A DNA stretch of 64,000 nucleotides from Sporothrix humicola. Its lineage: Eukaryota; Ascomycota; Sordariomycetes; Ophiostomatales; Ophiostomataceae. Below the pieces are notes generated by a model. That model did not search any database. It saw nothing but the letters and a program-made list of their open reading frames with translations, and was not told the DNA's origin. The stretch covers positions 310,001 through 374,000 of the forward strand of contig WNYE01000019.1 of NCBI GenBank assembly GCA_021396245.1, written 5' to 3'. A program made the position numbers and the translations under genes. Of this stretch, positions 33,983 to 46,488 are shown one piece after another. The first letter of the stretch is position 1. Each line of letters begins with the position of its first letter.

Positions 33983-36080
33983 TTAGCCACTCCGCCGCTG
34001 CTTGCACTTGTCGTGCTGCAGGTGGCCGTTGCGAGCCGTTGTCCGTGTGAACTCGGCGCCACAGTTGGGGCAGACAGCCTTGGCCGCCTGGCCAGACTTC
34101 TCACGCTGGTGCCGCAGCAGGTTGCTAAATGTAGAGAATTGGCGGCCGTTGCAGCCGTGCTCCCAGCATTGCGGCCGGGGCCGGCTCTGAACAACACGCA
34201 CACCTGCGGGACCAGCGCTGCCAACAGCACTGCCAACAATGCCGCCCTCGTAGGGATGGTGGGGGTGGCCGCCAGGGCCAGTAGCGGCGCCGTTGTGAGC
34301 GTGGGCGTGAGCGTGCGGTGGCAGAGGCGGTGTCGTCGTCTGGTGGGCGTGGGGGCTGCCGTGGTGTGGCGAGCGGTGCTGTGGCTGCTGGTGGTGTCCG
34401 AGCTGGGGCAGAGGAAGCTGGTGTGCCGTCTGCTGGTGGTGGTGCGAGATGTGGCCAGGGCTCATCATGGAAGACGATGATGGCGGGGGCATCTGGTACA
34501 TCATGCTTTGCTGGTCATGCATTCCTCGTCTATTTTCTGTGTTAGTCTTTTTGTTCCCCACATTTTAAGGCTGTCAAGGGGGACAGAAAACATACGGATA
34601 CTGCGAGTGCAGCGTTGTCGGGGCAGAGGCGGGAAACGAAGCAGTGGTGTATTCTGGCATGTAGCCCTGGCTCTGGTAGGACGCAGGGAAGACGCCCGGC
34701 TGCTGGTGGTCGTGCATTTGTGAAGAGTAGCTGCCGTTCGTGGCGAGGTATGATGGTGAGCCGAGACTGGCAGAAGTGGTGGCGGGTTCAGAAAGAAGCG
34801 GCATCTGCGAAGGTGCGCTGCTGGTAGTGCCGTAGATGCTAGGAAGACCGCCCGTGGCAGAAGATGCGCTCAGATCAGCCATGGTGACAGGAGGCGACTG
34901 GAGGAAGGACGAAGGCGAGCCTGCGACGGATCCGGAAACTGGAGGAGGCACGGCGGAGTGTCTTTGTGACGGTGAAGAGCCGGGTGTGCTGGCAGAGGCT
35001 TGTCTCCGAGAGGCGATTTTTGCTTCGCGGCGAACTTGTTCACGCTGGCGCTTGAGCTCGCGTTGCTGGGCGCTGAGAATAATGCTCTGGTGAGGCGGGC
35101 TGGCGGTGATGGAGCGCGAAGCCGAAGGTGGTGACAGGCTGGTGTCTGAAGCGTATGAAAGAGCGAGATCGTGGCCCAAGAGACTGTGATGGTTGTTGGA
35201 CTCAATAACTGTAGCCAGGAGAGTTAGTCATGTTGTCCTGTCATTTTTGTTCCCTCGGGGAGAAGAAAAACACAGAACGCCCCCAACGCCTTTTTTGTTC
35301 TTTTTTGTTCGTTTTTGTTGGTGTGATTTTTCTTCTCTTTTCCCCGGCTCGTCCCCTTTCTCCTGTTCTCGACGGAATTTGGAATGGGTCGTACCTGGCC
35401 AGGAAGAATAAGATGTTCTACTGCCCATGCCGAACACAGGATCGAATTGGAGAGCAGCGACAGCGCTGTACGCAAGAAAAAATTGTGTGAGATAACAAGA
35501 AAGATTGGTGGGAAGCAGAGAGAGAGAGGGAGAGAGAAAGGGGAAAAGCCGTTTCTTTTCAGACACGGGCAAACACGCAAGCACGCGCGCATAAAACACC
35601 AACACAAAAGGAGGTAAATCAGGCAGGCAAGCTAAGCAACGCAGAAAGCAAAGCAGTAAAAGCAAATGCAACCCCGTAAAAAACACAAAGAAGCACAAAA
35701 ACAAAAACGAAAACAGCAAAACAAAACAAATCCAAATGCAGAAATCAAAACGCAGAAATCAGTTGGGCTTCTTACCTCATAGTTGCAGCATCCGACGATG
35801 AAGAAGGCGGTAGTTGCAAAGGCGAGGGTGCCGGTGGGGGCGAGACGAACACGGTAGGAAGAGGAAGCTGGTGAAGCGGTGCTGGCGGGCGAGGCGTTCG
35901 ACCGAGATGTGAAGCAGACGAAGAACGAAGCGGGAAGAAACCGGTGCTGGCGTAGGCGGAATCCGGGATAGCTGATATCTGTATCTGGTTGCTATTGCTG
36001 GTGGCGGCAGTTCTAGACTCTAAGTTGGGTGAGCTGGTGTTCCTTCGTGGCGGGATATTGGAAGACGCAGATGAGTCCAT
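33983..36080 (-). CDS. Putative transcription factor with atypical C2H2/C2HC zinc-finger pair, four exons
   Basis: Exons on the minus strand are 36080-35776, 35465-35395, 35208-34596 and 34529-33983. They join in frame to 511 residues. Introns are 310, 186 and 66 nt; the last two have CTAAC branch sites, the first has a weaker one. The N-terminal half is Ser/Pro-rich with ALQFDPVFGMGSRTSYSS (exon 2). A basic helix-like segment QQRELKRQREQVRREAKIAS lies at about 173-192. A Gln/His-rich region follows (exon 4). The C-terminus holds CWEHGCNGRQFSTFSNLLRH (451-470) and CPNCGAEFTRTTARNGH (483-499). Finger 2 fits C-X2-C-X12-H-X5-C (C483, C486, H499, C505). Finger 1 has C451, C456 and H470 but no normal fourth ligand. 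Similar modules occur in fungal C2H2 regulators, and RfeG-type proteins are a weak memory-based candidate. A nuclear DNA-binding role is inferred. It is the only gene supported in 41.5 kb. Confidence 0.82.
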
Positions 36081-36900
36081 CGTCCCCAAAGCAGAAGCAT
36101 GGAAAGTGGGTAGAGGAGAGAGAAAAGAACGGGGAAACGGGAGATATAAAAATAAGGAAGGAACAGTATGATCAGAACGATCAGGAAGGAGGAAGAAGGA
36201 AGAGAGGATGTCAAGGAAAGATCAAGATATCAAAAGACGAAACAGAAATAAAGCTGCGGGAATGGAAACAACAAAGAAGATAAATAAAAAACAAAGAGGC
36301 AGCTCAAAAAGAAAAGAAAACGAGAAGCATAAAAAGGAATCAAGGAATCAAGGCCTGCTTGATGCTTTGGGAAATTTTCGTCCGCAGAAGAAGGTTACGT
36401 ACAAGTGAGAGAGGAAGTGTAGTCCGTAGATGTGAAAGGTGAAGAAGAGGGAGAGGAGGCGATGTGCTTTGAAGCTGGTTCTTGTTGATCCTGGAGGAGT
36501 TGGAGGAGGCGAGGTCGACTTATATGTTGACGAAGGCGACGATGTTTGTGTCTGGCGTGAGAGACGTTGGTGATTGTTGTTAGATGTGCAAGGTTGAAGA
36601 CAGACTGGTTGAAGGTCGAGGTTGAAGAAGGAGAAGATGTAAGAGTTGAGGAGGGACAAGGAAGTGGGAGAAGAGAAACTCAAATAGTTGTTTTGAGATT
36701 TATAAAAGAAGTAGACTGACGGGAAGGGGAGGATCGATCCGAGTTTAAGAAGAAAAAAGAAAAAGTGCAAGGCTAATGATATATAGAAAAGATAGAGAGA
36801 CCGGTGTGTAAGAGAGGGGGGGTGTGGGTTAAGACGTGTACTTGTAGTGTGAAGGTGGAGGGAGAAGGGGAGACAGGCACAGATATATGTTTTGGTCAAC
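36081..36900 (-). promoter_or_regulatory. Pyrimidine-rich leader / promoter of the zinc-finger gene
   Basis: On the minus strand this segment is strongly C/T-rich with CAAC-rich stretches, as in long fungal 5' leaders. A TATATA-like box sits near 36779-36786, which would give a leader of roughly 650-700 bases. A possible leader-intron donor GTACGTAACC begins at 36402 (reading down); I could not pick a convincing acceptor. Frames here (for example 36348-36899) are low-complexity and are not called as genes. Confidence 0.4.
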
Positions 36901-37016
36901 GGTGGGGAGGTCCCGGGAGAGGTGAAGTTTGTTTCTCAGCCTCAGGTAGAGTGACCACTGGAGTGGGAAGGTACACGGGTGGTATTTAAATTTTTCTGGG
37001 AAACGAGAAGGCGGTG

Positions 37017-37111
37017 GTAGGGCAGTAGAGGCAGGGTGTAGGGTGAGGTAGGGGCCAGTAGGGGCAATTAGTCGGGGCAGTAGGGCGAGAGTAGGGGCAG
37101 TAGGGGCCAGG
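37017..37111 (+). repeat. Degenerate G-rich array (GTAGGGGCA-like units)
   Basis: About 95 bases contain roughly ten runs of three or four G, spaced by 4-8 bases, in degenerate units such as GTAGGGGCA and GGGCAGTAGG. The plus strand could form G-quadruplexes. It lies about 0.94-1.03 kb upstream of the zinc-finger start codon. Confidence 0.75.
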
Positions 37112-37640
37112 CTTGTTAGAGAAGAAAGAGGAAGAGGAATAGGTGGGACCTGACAGGGAATAGAAGACCACTACGTTGCTCAGATCAATCCAGTGCTGGT
37201 TAGTATTTGGACAGCTAGATCTATTTCTGTGCCTCGAGTTTTGTGTGGTTTTTTTGTGTGTTGTTTTAGTTTTGTTGTTGTTCTTTACGTGTACCTTATT
37301 TTATTTCTTTTCGTTCGTGCTGTTGCTTAGATCATGACCGTTGGGAATTGGTTTGTTGCAAGCTGTGATGCTTCTTCTTTCTGTTTGGGTCTTGTGACTT
37401 AAGCTTGGATAAAGAAACAAAGTATTAAAGTTGCCGCAAGACACTGTATGTTGGGGACAGAATATTTATGAAAGAAGATGAGAATGTGTAATGGGGTGTG
37501 GCATGTATGTGCACGTTGCAACCACCCATTTAGATGAAGGGGGAAGGACAGGAAGCAGACAGGAAGAAATAATGCAATAAGAACATCGGCAGCAATTAAA
37601 AGAGTACTTCGTAAGATGCACTTACTGACAAGGAATCGAG

Positions 37641-37650
37641 TACTCCGTAC
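37641..37650 (+). repeat. TACTCCGTAC word, exact copy 1
   Basis: Exact decamer, one of three in the desert. A fuller list of partial copies is given in the findings. Confidence 0.85.
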
Positions 37651-40600
37651 ATACCAACAAGATGAAGATCTAAAGAAACAAGCTACGGGCTGGAGTGCGC
37701 ATGTGTTGGCGTGCGTGAAAACGCGGAAAGGGGGGGGGGCCAATTCGAGCGTGTAAGTGGCTTGTATCTTAGTGGTGCGGCCTGGGCTGGCCTCAGGATC
37801 AGAGGCCACGGCTCAGGACTCTTGCTCTGGTCCAGGGGGGGAGCCATAGCCATGGCAGCAGGTAGGCTTGGGTGCTTTGTGTGCTGTTTGGTTATTTATG
37901 ACGAGGCAGAAGGGTCCCTCGTGGCTCTAGTTAGGCAGGTAGACCGGCCAGGGCCCAGGCAGGGCAAGACATACATATCGGTGGTGACTCTGATGACCGG
38001 GTGGGTTGCAGGCGTGAGAAGATACTAAGATGCAAAAGCATTGCAATTGTGGGCTCTGAGCCGCGGGCGAAGGCGGCAGGCAGGGACAGGCACGTCTTGG
38101 AACATTCTGAAGACAAGACACCAGAAAGATAGACGATTGTGTGTGGCCGGCGCTGTATTAGTGGGCAGGCATGTCAGCAGAGTGGTATGCGAGTGAAAGG
38201 TTAGTGGAACAGAAAAGAGACGCGCGAGAATGGTGGGTTTGCTAGGCCGTGAAGGGGGGCTGCGTGAGAGTGGAAGGGGTAGGGATGGCGGGGGGGGGGG
38301 TCTTCTCCAACGGTGGGGGGTGAAGATAAAAGCCAGAAATGACAGGGGTGTTGTGGAAGGCTAAGGCTAAGGCTGTTTGGGTTCACATTGCCAACGGCCC
38401 TACAAGGGTGAGGGTGTGGGCAGATGGGAAGGATTTAGAAGGGGAATAGGGAGGGGAAAGAAGGGGAGATGGGGGCGTGTAAAGTGGTTAGACAGTTAAC
38501 AAAGGGTAGGGGACTGGAGAAGATGAGGAGAATAAAATAAAACAGAAATAAAAGGATAAAAAATTGAGCTAAAGAAAAGCAAATGGGCAAGGAGCATACA
38601 CGCAAGGTCGAATCGCACATCGCTCATATGCATTGCGAGATATTGCGTCCGTGCTGTGATGGTAAAGGAGGAGCGAGAAAAATCCAAGCAAGTTGACAAC
38701 TTTACGATGCTTGGGTATTTGGGTTCTTGAGCGTTTGGCGTGCTTTGTGGTTATGGTTGTTGATGGGCAGGCTACCGGGCCCTGGGATAAAGACGGGATA
38801 GCAACAATGCAATTTGAGTTTTTGAGTTTTGCGTTCTCCCTATTTGCATTCTGTGATCGACCGGTTTGATGCCCATGGTTCGACCAGTGAAAGGGGGGAG
38901 AACAGCGAAGGAAAAGAAAAGACGAGCTCGAGGGGGATCTTCCGTCGAAGCTGCACATCAGTTGATGTCGTAGGGCAGGATAGTGGGCGGAAAGAGATAT
39001 TCTACTTGCTCGCACCCAAATATCGCCGGTGTCCCTGCCGCGCGCCACACGGCTGCCAAGAGCCAGGCTGAGGCGCTGCATGTCGGCCGTCACCCCGAGA
39101 AGGGGGGATACAACGGTAGCAGGACCTTGCCGTCATTATTGTTTGCTTGTATTGTCTTTATTGTCTTTATTGTTTGTGATGAGGTGACGTTGTGTTTTTC
39201 TTTGGAGGGGTGTTAATTCCGCAGTGTCCTTTGCTCGGACAAATGACCCCAATTGACGCCCATGATACGAGGCAGGCATCGCATTTGATCTCGATATTGC
39301 GTGCGTGGGGTGGGTGTAAGTGGGCGAGGTGGGCTTGTGTCCGAATGTCTACCAGTGAGTCGACAAACCGTGCCGCCGGGCAGGCAGAAAAGACGATCAA
39401 AAGGCCAGACCTCAACTCAAGGCCGGGCCGCGACCATCCACCTTGCGGAGTAATACGTCCCAGATCAAAGTTGGCGGCGGCCATTGTTCTTTGGAGTTTT
39501 GCGATCGAGAGTCGAGAGTGGCCCAGATGTTGAAAAGGAAGGATGCGGGATGCGCCAGAGACATTTGGAAGCGCCAGCCACGCCGGCCGCGACCGTGGGC
39601 CACAAGGCATAGGATGTGAGTTGGTCAGCCATTTGCGGTAGTATATCGCAGAGTGAAGCAAGCCGGGGTGGAATAAGAGCAAGTAAACAAATGAATGAAC
39701 AGATGAACTGGCCGAAAACATCGACCCCCAAAAGGGGAAAAGACGTGAGGGCTCTCTGCCGTCCCAGAACTTACAGTGTGTGGTCAATTTTCTGCCTTGT
39801 TTCCTGTCTTTCAGTATTGTTTCTGCTTCGCCTGGGCTGTGCCGCTGGTTTCACGTTGTTCTTTTTTGTCATCTGCCGTGCACAGATACAGAGTATGTGA
39901 GTGTGTAGTGTGGTGCTCGTCGTCTTCATTTTTCCTGTTCTCGACCAAAGAGCTGGTCCACTCTGTTGGTATGGCACCACCCAGCCGTTCTTGTCTCCGT
40001 CATCCGTGGCAGGTCACAGTCGCAGTGGCAGTCGTCGTAGTCATTCTGCCGTAGTCAAACTGGGACGCGGACTGGGACGGCAGGAGGACGAGCAAGCACT
40101 GATCATCGGATCTTGTCTTGCCTGCTCCGTGCTCGCCGTCTGTCGTTGTTTTCTTTTGGCTGTTCTTTTTGCCCTTTTTGGTCATGTCTTGTCATTTCTT
40201 GTCTTTCTTGTCCTTCTCGTTCGCCAGTTGCCAAGCCTACCTCGCCTGCTTGGCTGCTGGTCTGGTTTGACAAATGAATAAGCGGGCTTATCCTCTTTTG
40301 TTGGCTCGGTTGGGTTTTGGGTGCAGATTGTCCAGATTGCCAGAAACTGCCCTTTCTGGCAGTTTGCGACCGGGGTATAAAAAGTCGGGGTGAATCAACA
40401 GCTAGGCGCTGTGATTTGAGTTTTTTTTTCCCCCTTGGTGTGAGGGGATTGACAAGAGTATCATCGTGTAATATTGGTGTCTCTGAAAAGAACGGGATAC
40501 CAGAATGAAGCTCGAAAATGGGTTGTCAAGTCTACGGTCAAGGAAAAGGGGCGGTCAACAGAAAGAAGCCCCTTTTTCGAATACATACCGTGTTGTGAGG

Positions 40601-40657
40601 AAGGAGCATTAAGGTCACAAACATTATGCACAATTGAAGAAGGAGCGACTACAATCA

Positions 40658-40667
40658 TACTCCGTAC
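40658..40667 (+). repeat. TACTCCGTAC word, exact copy 2
   Basis: Exact decamer in non-coding DNA. Confidence 0.85.
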
Positions 40668-42959
40668 AAAATATTACAATTCTGGAAACAACAGCACTTC
40701 CGATCAGGTAAAAGCAATCGCGATGTTTACTTTGCAGCTTCCTCGATTGTGCACTTTCCTGCATTGTCGCGCTTTCCTTGTCTTCCCCTCTTCTCTTATT
40801 TGTCAGTCGTCTTGACTCCCTGCCTGTTTGGGCTGTCAGGCCGTTGGCTGGAGATATGTCCTGATGGGGAAGGATCGCGGCAAAAAAGGGCAGAACAAGG
40901 AGGAACAGACGCGCTGCTGCTGGCTGTAGGGCGCCAGGGCGTCTACGTGGGTTGGGTTGGGTTGTGTGGTTGGGACTGGATTTGTGGGTGGTGGTGGTAG
41001 TGGTGCCTGCATCGTGCCTTCCCCAGTCTTCTTCAATGTAGGCCAGTCCCTCTCTTTCATCTTTTTTTTTCTCCTCGCCTTCCGTTCTTGCCTTCGCTTT
41101 CCCCTCCTCTCCCCTCATCTCCCCCATCGCTCTTGCCGCGCCCTCCAATTCGTTCACAAACGACAAGAAAGGCGAACGGAGGCTGCCGTTAGGGCCACCG
41201 TCCTAACTTGTAAAATGTCAAAATGCCCCCCATTTCCGTTATGGCGTCAGTTTCGGCGGACGGTCTTCTTTTTTAGCGAGAACGAAACGGCTGCTCTTTT
41301 CCTTTTTCCATTTCCTGACGTCTTGCTCTTGCCTGCCTTTTCCTGTCTTTTTTTCCTTTTCAGCTCGCACACGCTAAATCGAGGCCAAGATGGCTAGCAG
41401 TTTCTATTGATAGCCAGCGAATGCTGAAGAGACGAGAAAGACAGCAAAACCAAGCACCACAAAAGAGACAATAAGATCCCTGTCCACGCTACAGTAGGGC
41501 CGCAGCACGCAGGCAGTGAAGGTGGAATTGAAACTGGGGCAGCGTCTGGCGACTATCCCGGTGAACAAATGGAAAATGGAGAGAAGAAAATACTTAGTCG
41601 CGGTGGATTAATAAGAAAATAGAAAATAATAGACGAATAAGAAAAGTGCAATACGACGTAGAAGAAAAAGAGGAGAAGAACAATATGCCCGGCCTAACAT
41701 TTACAAGCGCTACAACGTCCAACACCAACTACAGGAAATAAGGAATAAATAAAGGCGGTTGAATCGGCAGCGACGGCGTTGGCGCTTGTTTTGCACTTGT
41801 CAATGGGAGGTCTGTCAAAAGCGTCAAGAAGCGTCATAAAAGCGTGCTTTAAGGTTGACGGTGGCGAATAAAGAACGACACCAACTGTCACAGACACCAC
41901 GCAGGGCAACCAGTCAACAAAAGTACTTTTGTACGGCGTGGTCTAGGGTTGGGCCGATCCCGTTCTAGGTGAATCATTCGAGGAGAATGACAAAAAGAAA
42001 AGAATGAGGTTAAAAAGGGTGTTAAAGAGAGATGTAAAAAAGGTGCAAAAAGAAAGTATTGCAGGAAAAAGAAAGCAGCTGCGTAAAGCTGTCCAATGAC
42101 AACACGGCACACGATCTTGACAAAAGGACCATCCTAAACAGATCGAGGCTGGTCGATCCCGGGGAAGACACCGAGGGTACTGAATTGCAGTCGAGATATT
42201 TTGGAGGCGCACAGTAATTTTGCTCGAAAACGGCCAGTTTGACAGGCCCAACGGAGCCTCGAGTTTCGAGTTATTACGTCGTACGTTGGGCTTTGTATTA
42301 CTAGCCGGTCTGGATGACAAACATCGGCGACTTTTCTATCGTCCTTGTCCAAATTATGGTATTTGTCAGGCTGTGCCATAGGCAAAACTTTAACCAAGAT
42401 AATCCGGCAGCCTCGACCAGAAACAAGGGACTTGAACAGCCGTTGAAGCAACGGGAGTTTATTTCATTTTAATTCACCCTTTTCGTTCATATCCACGTTA
42501 CGACGACAAATAATCAAACTGTGCTGCCTTGAGCCTTGACAGCGGCAAGGGAAGCGAACCATTGCGGGAGAATAAGGTCAGGGGACCAGGGTGCATCGGG
42601 AGAATAAAGAAAAGGACTACGGAGGAGAATGCTGTTGACAACCAACAAAGATCCATCACACTGTAGGCAACGTTGAAAGTATGAGCTGGGAAAGGCAAAG
42701 GCATCTTCCCTTACATTGACTCCCTTGGTCGGTAACAAGTTCCATGCAGCTGGATGAGACGGGCGGGAGCACGTCCAAAACGGGTGTTATGGGCGTTATG
42801 GGCGTGTAAAAGGTAAAAGCGTGGTGTGCTTGTGCGGCACGGGAAATGGAGAAAAGATTGAAAAGAGTCACGAACCGTTCAACCGTTGAACCATTTGGTG
42901 CAAGCCACGCGGTGACTCGAGCAAGCGGTAAGGCAGAAGCTGAGGCCTGTCAAACGACT

Positions 42960-42970
42960 GTACGGAGTAC
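42960..42970 (-). repeat. TACTCCGTAC word, exact copy 3 (reverse)
   Basis: Reads GTACGGAGTAC on the plus strand, so its complement contains TACTCCGTAC. Confidence 0.85.
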
Positions 42971-43111
42971 ACAGTAGTATTGTAGACAAATGATATGGTT
43001 GTCACAAAGGAAAGAAGCATCGTGGCCATTGCCATCGCCATTCATATCTCCATTACCACCACCGGACTGGGACCCATCGACGACCCGGGGAAAACGAGCA
43101 GGAGCGTGTGT

Positions 43112-43132
43112 GTAAGGCGTAAGGCGTAAGGC
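43112..43132. repeat. Tandem repeat, GTAAGGC x 3
   Basis: Three perfect copies of a 7-bp unit. Confidence 0.85.
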
Positions 43133-44980
43133 GGATTGTCGATCCACGATGGCATCGCGAGATTCACCGATGGACTACGCCGATTGCAACAGCAGAAAAG
43201 AAACCAAAAACCAAGAATAAATGCAAGCAATACCTTCATATTGCTACAGTGTACTCCGTCGACTCCGGCTACTACAACTAAATTGCCAAGAATAGAAACC
43301 GACCAAGATCCTGGCTGTGGCTTGTTCCCGTCCACCTTAACTACTATTACGATTTGGTCATTTGTGTCGCCAGCCATTGCTAATGCCTGCCATTTTAATG
43401 AGAGATTATTAACCATTTTTCTGGCTTCGCTGCGACGACGTACGGAGCACTGCGGGGCAGAGAAGGCTGTGCAAAAGCAAAGTAACCAAAATATCCAGAG
43501 GCTACGGAACTGGTAGAGTAACAGGGCAGTGGTCGCAGGCCAGACCGCCTAAATGAAAGCAAAGTTGCAGTAATACCGGTGCTCTCACAGTGGTGGCAGG
43601 ATTCTGACTAACACTAACGTCGTTTCGGCTGCTCGTAAGTTACAGCACAGCAGACATTAGGGTCTAACTATATTTCCTCTGCCGGCGGATGGTGGGCATG
43701 ATGGACGCAAAATAGAGTGTTAGGCCGGGAGAGCAGAGGAGACTTGAAGTACACAGTAGGGAAGGATGCAGATCCCTGCTGGACAAGCAGAAAGCACGAA
43801 ATGGCGGGTGAAAACCCAGCGAGGAGGTTTATGCTGGGCTCTGTTTGGTTATTTGATATTCAGTGCGAGGAAGAATAACAGTCTTGGTCTGCAAGTCGCA
43901 CAACTACGAGCACCAGCATGTAGACAGCCGGCCTGCATGACGTCTGTTGCATAGGGTACAGATGAACTGAGTCAGGAAATGCGTTGCAGGTCTAAAACCA
44001 GAAAGCACGTAAAGAACATAAAACACAAAAATCAAATAAATTTGACGTGTTGCACTGGTGAGATACAAGCACACGTGCGAGTACTTTTGCAAGCAGGAAA
44101 AAAGAAAACCGGGGAGATAATCGACAGGCGCATATCGGCATCGACACGGCACAATAAAGGAGCCGGTCGAGCAGGGAACATGAACATAGAAAAGAAGGGA
44201 CCCCAAAAGAAAGGAAACATTGCGCGAGTCTAGTCGCAAAGTTTTAGGGCGGGCCTCGAAGCTAGAATTCAAGATGGAGTTGAGACATGGAGGGAAAGGG
44301 AAGAAAAGGGAAGGAAGAAAAAAAAAACCGTTTGGTGGCACTAGCTCCTGGCGAGATAGGCGAGCAGGGGTGGTTTCAAAATTACTGTGTATGAAGGCCG
44401 GAAAAAAAAAAGACAAATGAAAAAAGCGAGGCCAAAAAATGGTCAAAAAGGGCTGGCTGGGCTGAACAGTGGGGTTGGCTTCAAAAGTGGATGGAGGTTT
44501 GACGTGTTCGTGTGTGAGATAGTCGCCGAGAGAAAAAAGGCCGTCAGAAAAGCAGATGGACCAAGAGATGACAAGATGGAGCAGAGAGCAGACGGACCGG
44601 ACCAGACTTTGCCATGTCCATCATCGCCGAGACAAGACGAAACAAAATAGGGCAGGTAGGGCAGGCACCAGGAGAAAAGGAAACAAAGAAACTCGTCTCC
44701 CCATAGGGCGATCCAAGAAGAAACGAACAAGAAAAAGAAAATCTCAGAAAAACGGGGGAACCTGGTCGGAAGACGGGCGCAGCACCGAGATGGTGTTTAT
44801 CGGATAGTGATAAGCGGATGGGTGGCACGTGTGGTTGACGAAAGTATGTGGTGATATACTTTACATGTGATATTGTTTCTGATCATGTACGAGAACACTA
44901 TAGTTTGGATGGTATTTGAGTTTTGTGCTGCGTGTTCTGGTTGGCTTGTTCGGTTTCATTTGAATTTATTTGATTTTGCT

Positions 44981-45004
44981 TTTCCAGTTTTCCAGTTTTC
45001 CAGT
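44981..45004. repeat. Tandem repeat, TTTCCAGT x 3
   Basis: Three perfect copies of an 8-bp unit, followed by a decayed T/G-rich tail of similar words. Confidence 0.85.
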
Positions 45005-46464
45005 TTTTCGTTTTGTTTTACGTTTTGCGTTTTGCGGTTTCCTGCCAAATCCAAAAGTGGTATATCTGGCGGCTGTTATTTGGAATTGGGGCGGTGCATT
45101 GGGCTCGCTAAATGAATGGCCAGACGGTGAAGGGTGAAAAGGCGGCAGACAGACCGTTGTGACAGGCTGCTGTGCCGGACCATTGTGCCAGAATATGAAA
45201 TTATGAATTAAACCTCATAAATAATTGTGTGCTGTATGCGCAGGGTTTTATTTGCATTTTTTGTCTTTCCCTGCGGTGTATCTCATCACCCATAACCAAC
45301 CAATGTCATTCCCGAGATCCGCCCTATGGCTGCACATCGCTTATTTGTAGGATGTATGTCGGTACACACGTAGCTGGTTTTCTAGTTTTCTGGTAGCCTT
45401 TTTTTTTTTAAGTTTTTTTCCTCTCTGATTTTTTTTTTTTCTTTTTTGAAAAGATGGTCTACCATTCTCCCTCGAAGCGCCGTGCCGGTGTCGTACTCTT
45501 CCTTCTTCCTTCTCTCTCTCTCGTTCCCTTCTGCCGTCGACCCAAAGAACTGCAAAAAGGCCCATTCCTTTCCCGCATTCCTTTGGGGCTCCTTACGAGC
45601 CGCTCGTACGGAGCGATTAGACGCGCTGGGCTGAGAAGAAGAGGAGGGTGGCTGCTACCTTGAGACAAGAAAGGGCTGCAGGAAGAGGGGGAAAGGATGA
45701 GAGAAAGGGGAAAGAGGTACGAGGGGGACAAAAGGATAGGAAGACGACATGTAGCTCGGGGTAAAATATGTCCGCTGGAGGAAAAGAAAAGAAAAGAAAA
45801 TGAAGAAGAAAAGACAACCCATCTACGACGTTGAAACGAATGAAAATCAAAATTTACGAGTGTCGATAATCGGTCGAGGACAGGAGACCAGATGTGCGGT
45901 TGATGTTTCGTTGTCTGTGGAGAAGCGGAAGAGCCTCATAAAATTACTAAGAGGCAGAGAGCAAGAGAGAAAAAAAGGAAAGTGGAAAGAAATTGGACGG
46001 CGAAGAGTGAGAATCTGAAAAGAGAAAGACAGGCAAGACAGGGACTGAAAGCAGGGGGCGAGACAAGACGACAAACGTCAAGAGAACCCAAAAAACCCCA
46101 CCTGTGTCGATACCTTTCGCTTGACACCCATGAACTGGCTCGACTGGCTTGGGTCTTGGGTCAAGATTGAGAACAATGCAACGGCAGCAGTGAGCAAAGG
46201 TAAAAACGAGCGCATGGCCAGGGAGGCAGAGAGCAAAATGCAACAGAAAACAAGTCAGCGATGGTCGCCGGTCACCCAATCGCCCCAGCCTTGGACAGCA
46301 CGACCCGAGCGACGAAAAAGAACAATCTCACCCCCAGATTGGGCAGGCGGAAAGCGGGAAGACACAGCACAGTCACATCACCAGTCAGCAAGTCACCACT
46401 CAAATTGAGAGTGCGTTCACAGTATTACGACGTACATACAAACGCATAGTAAAGGCACGAAAAT

Positions 46465-46488
46465 ACAAAAATACAAAAATACAAAAAT
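46465..46488. repeat. Tandem repeat, ACAAAAAT x 3
   Basis: Three perfect copies of an 8-bp unit. Confidence 0.85.

Noticed and set aside
39167..39787. 206-codon minus-strand frame
   Set aside because: Composition looks random, with no recognisable motif and no supporting leader or splice context.
40930..40990. Telomere-like GGGTT repeats
   Set aside because: Only about three GGGTT units inside unrelated sequence; not TTAGGG and not terminal.
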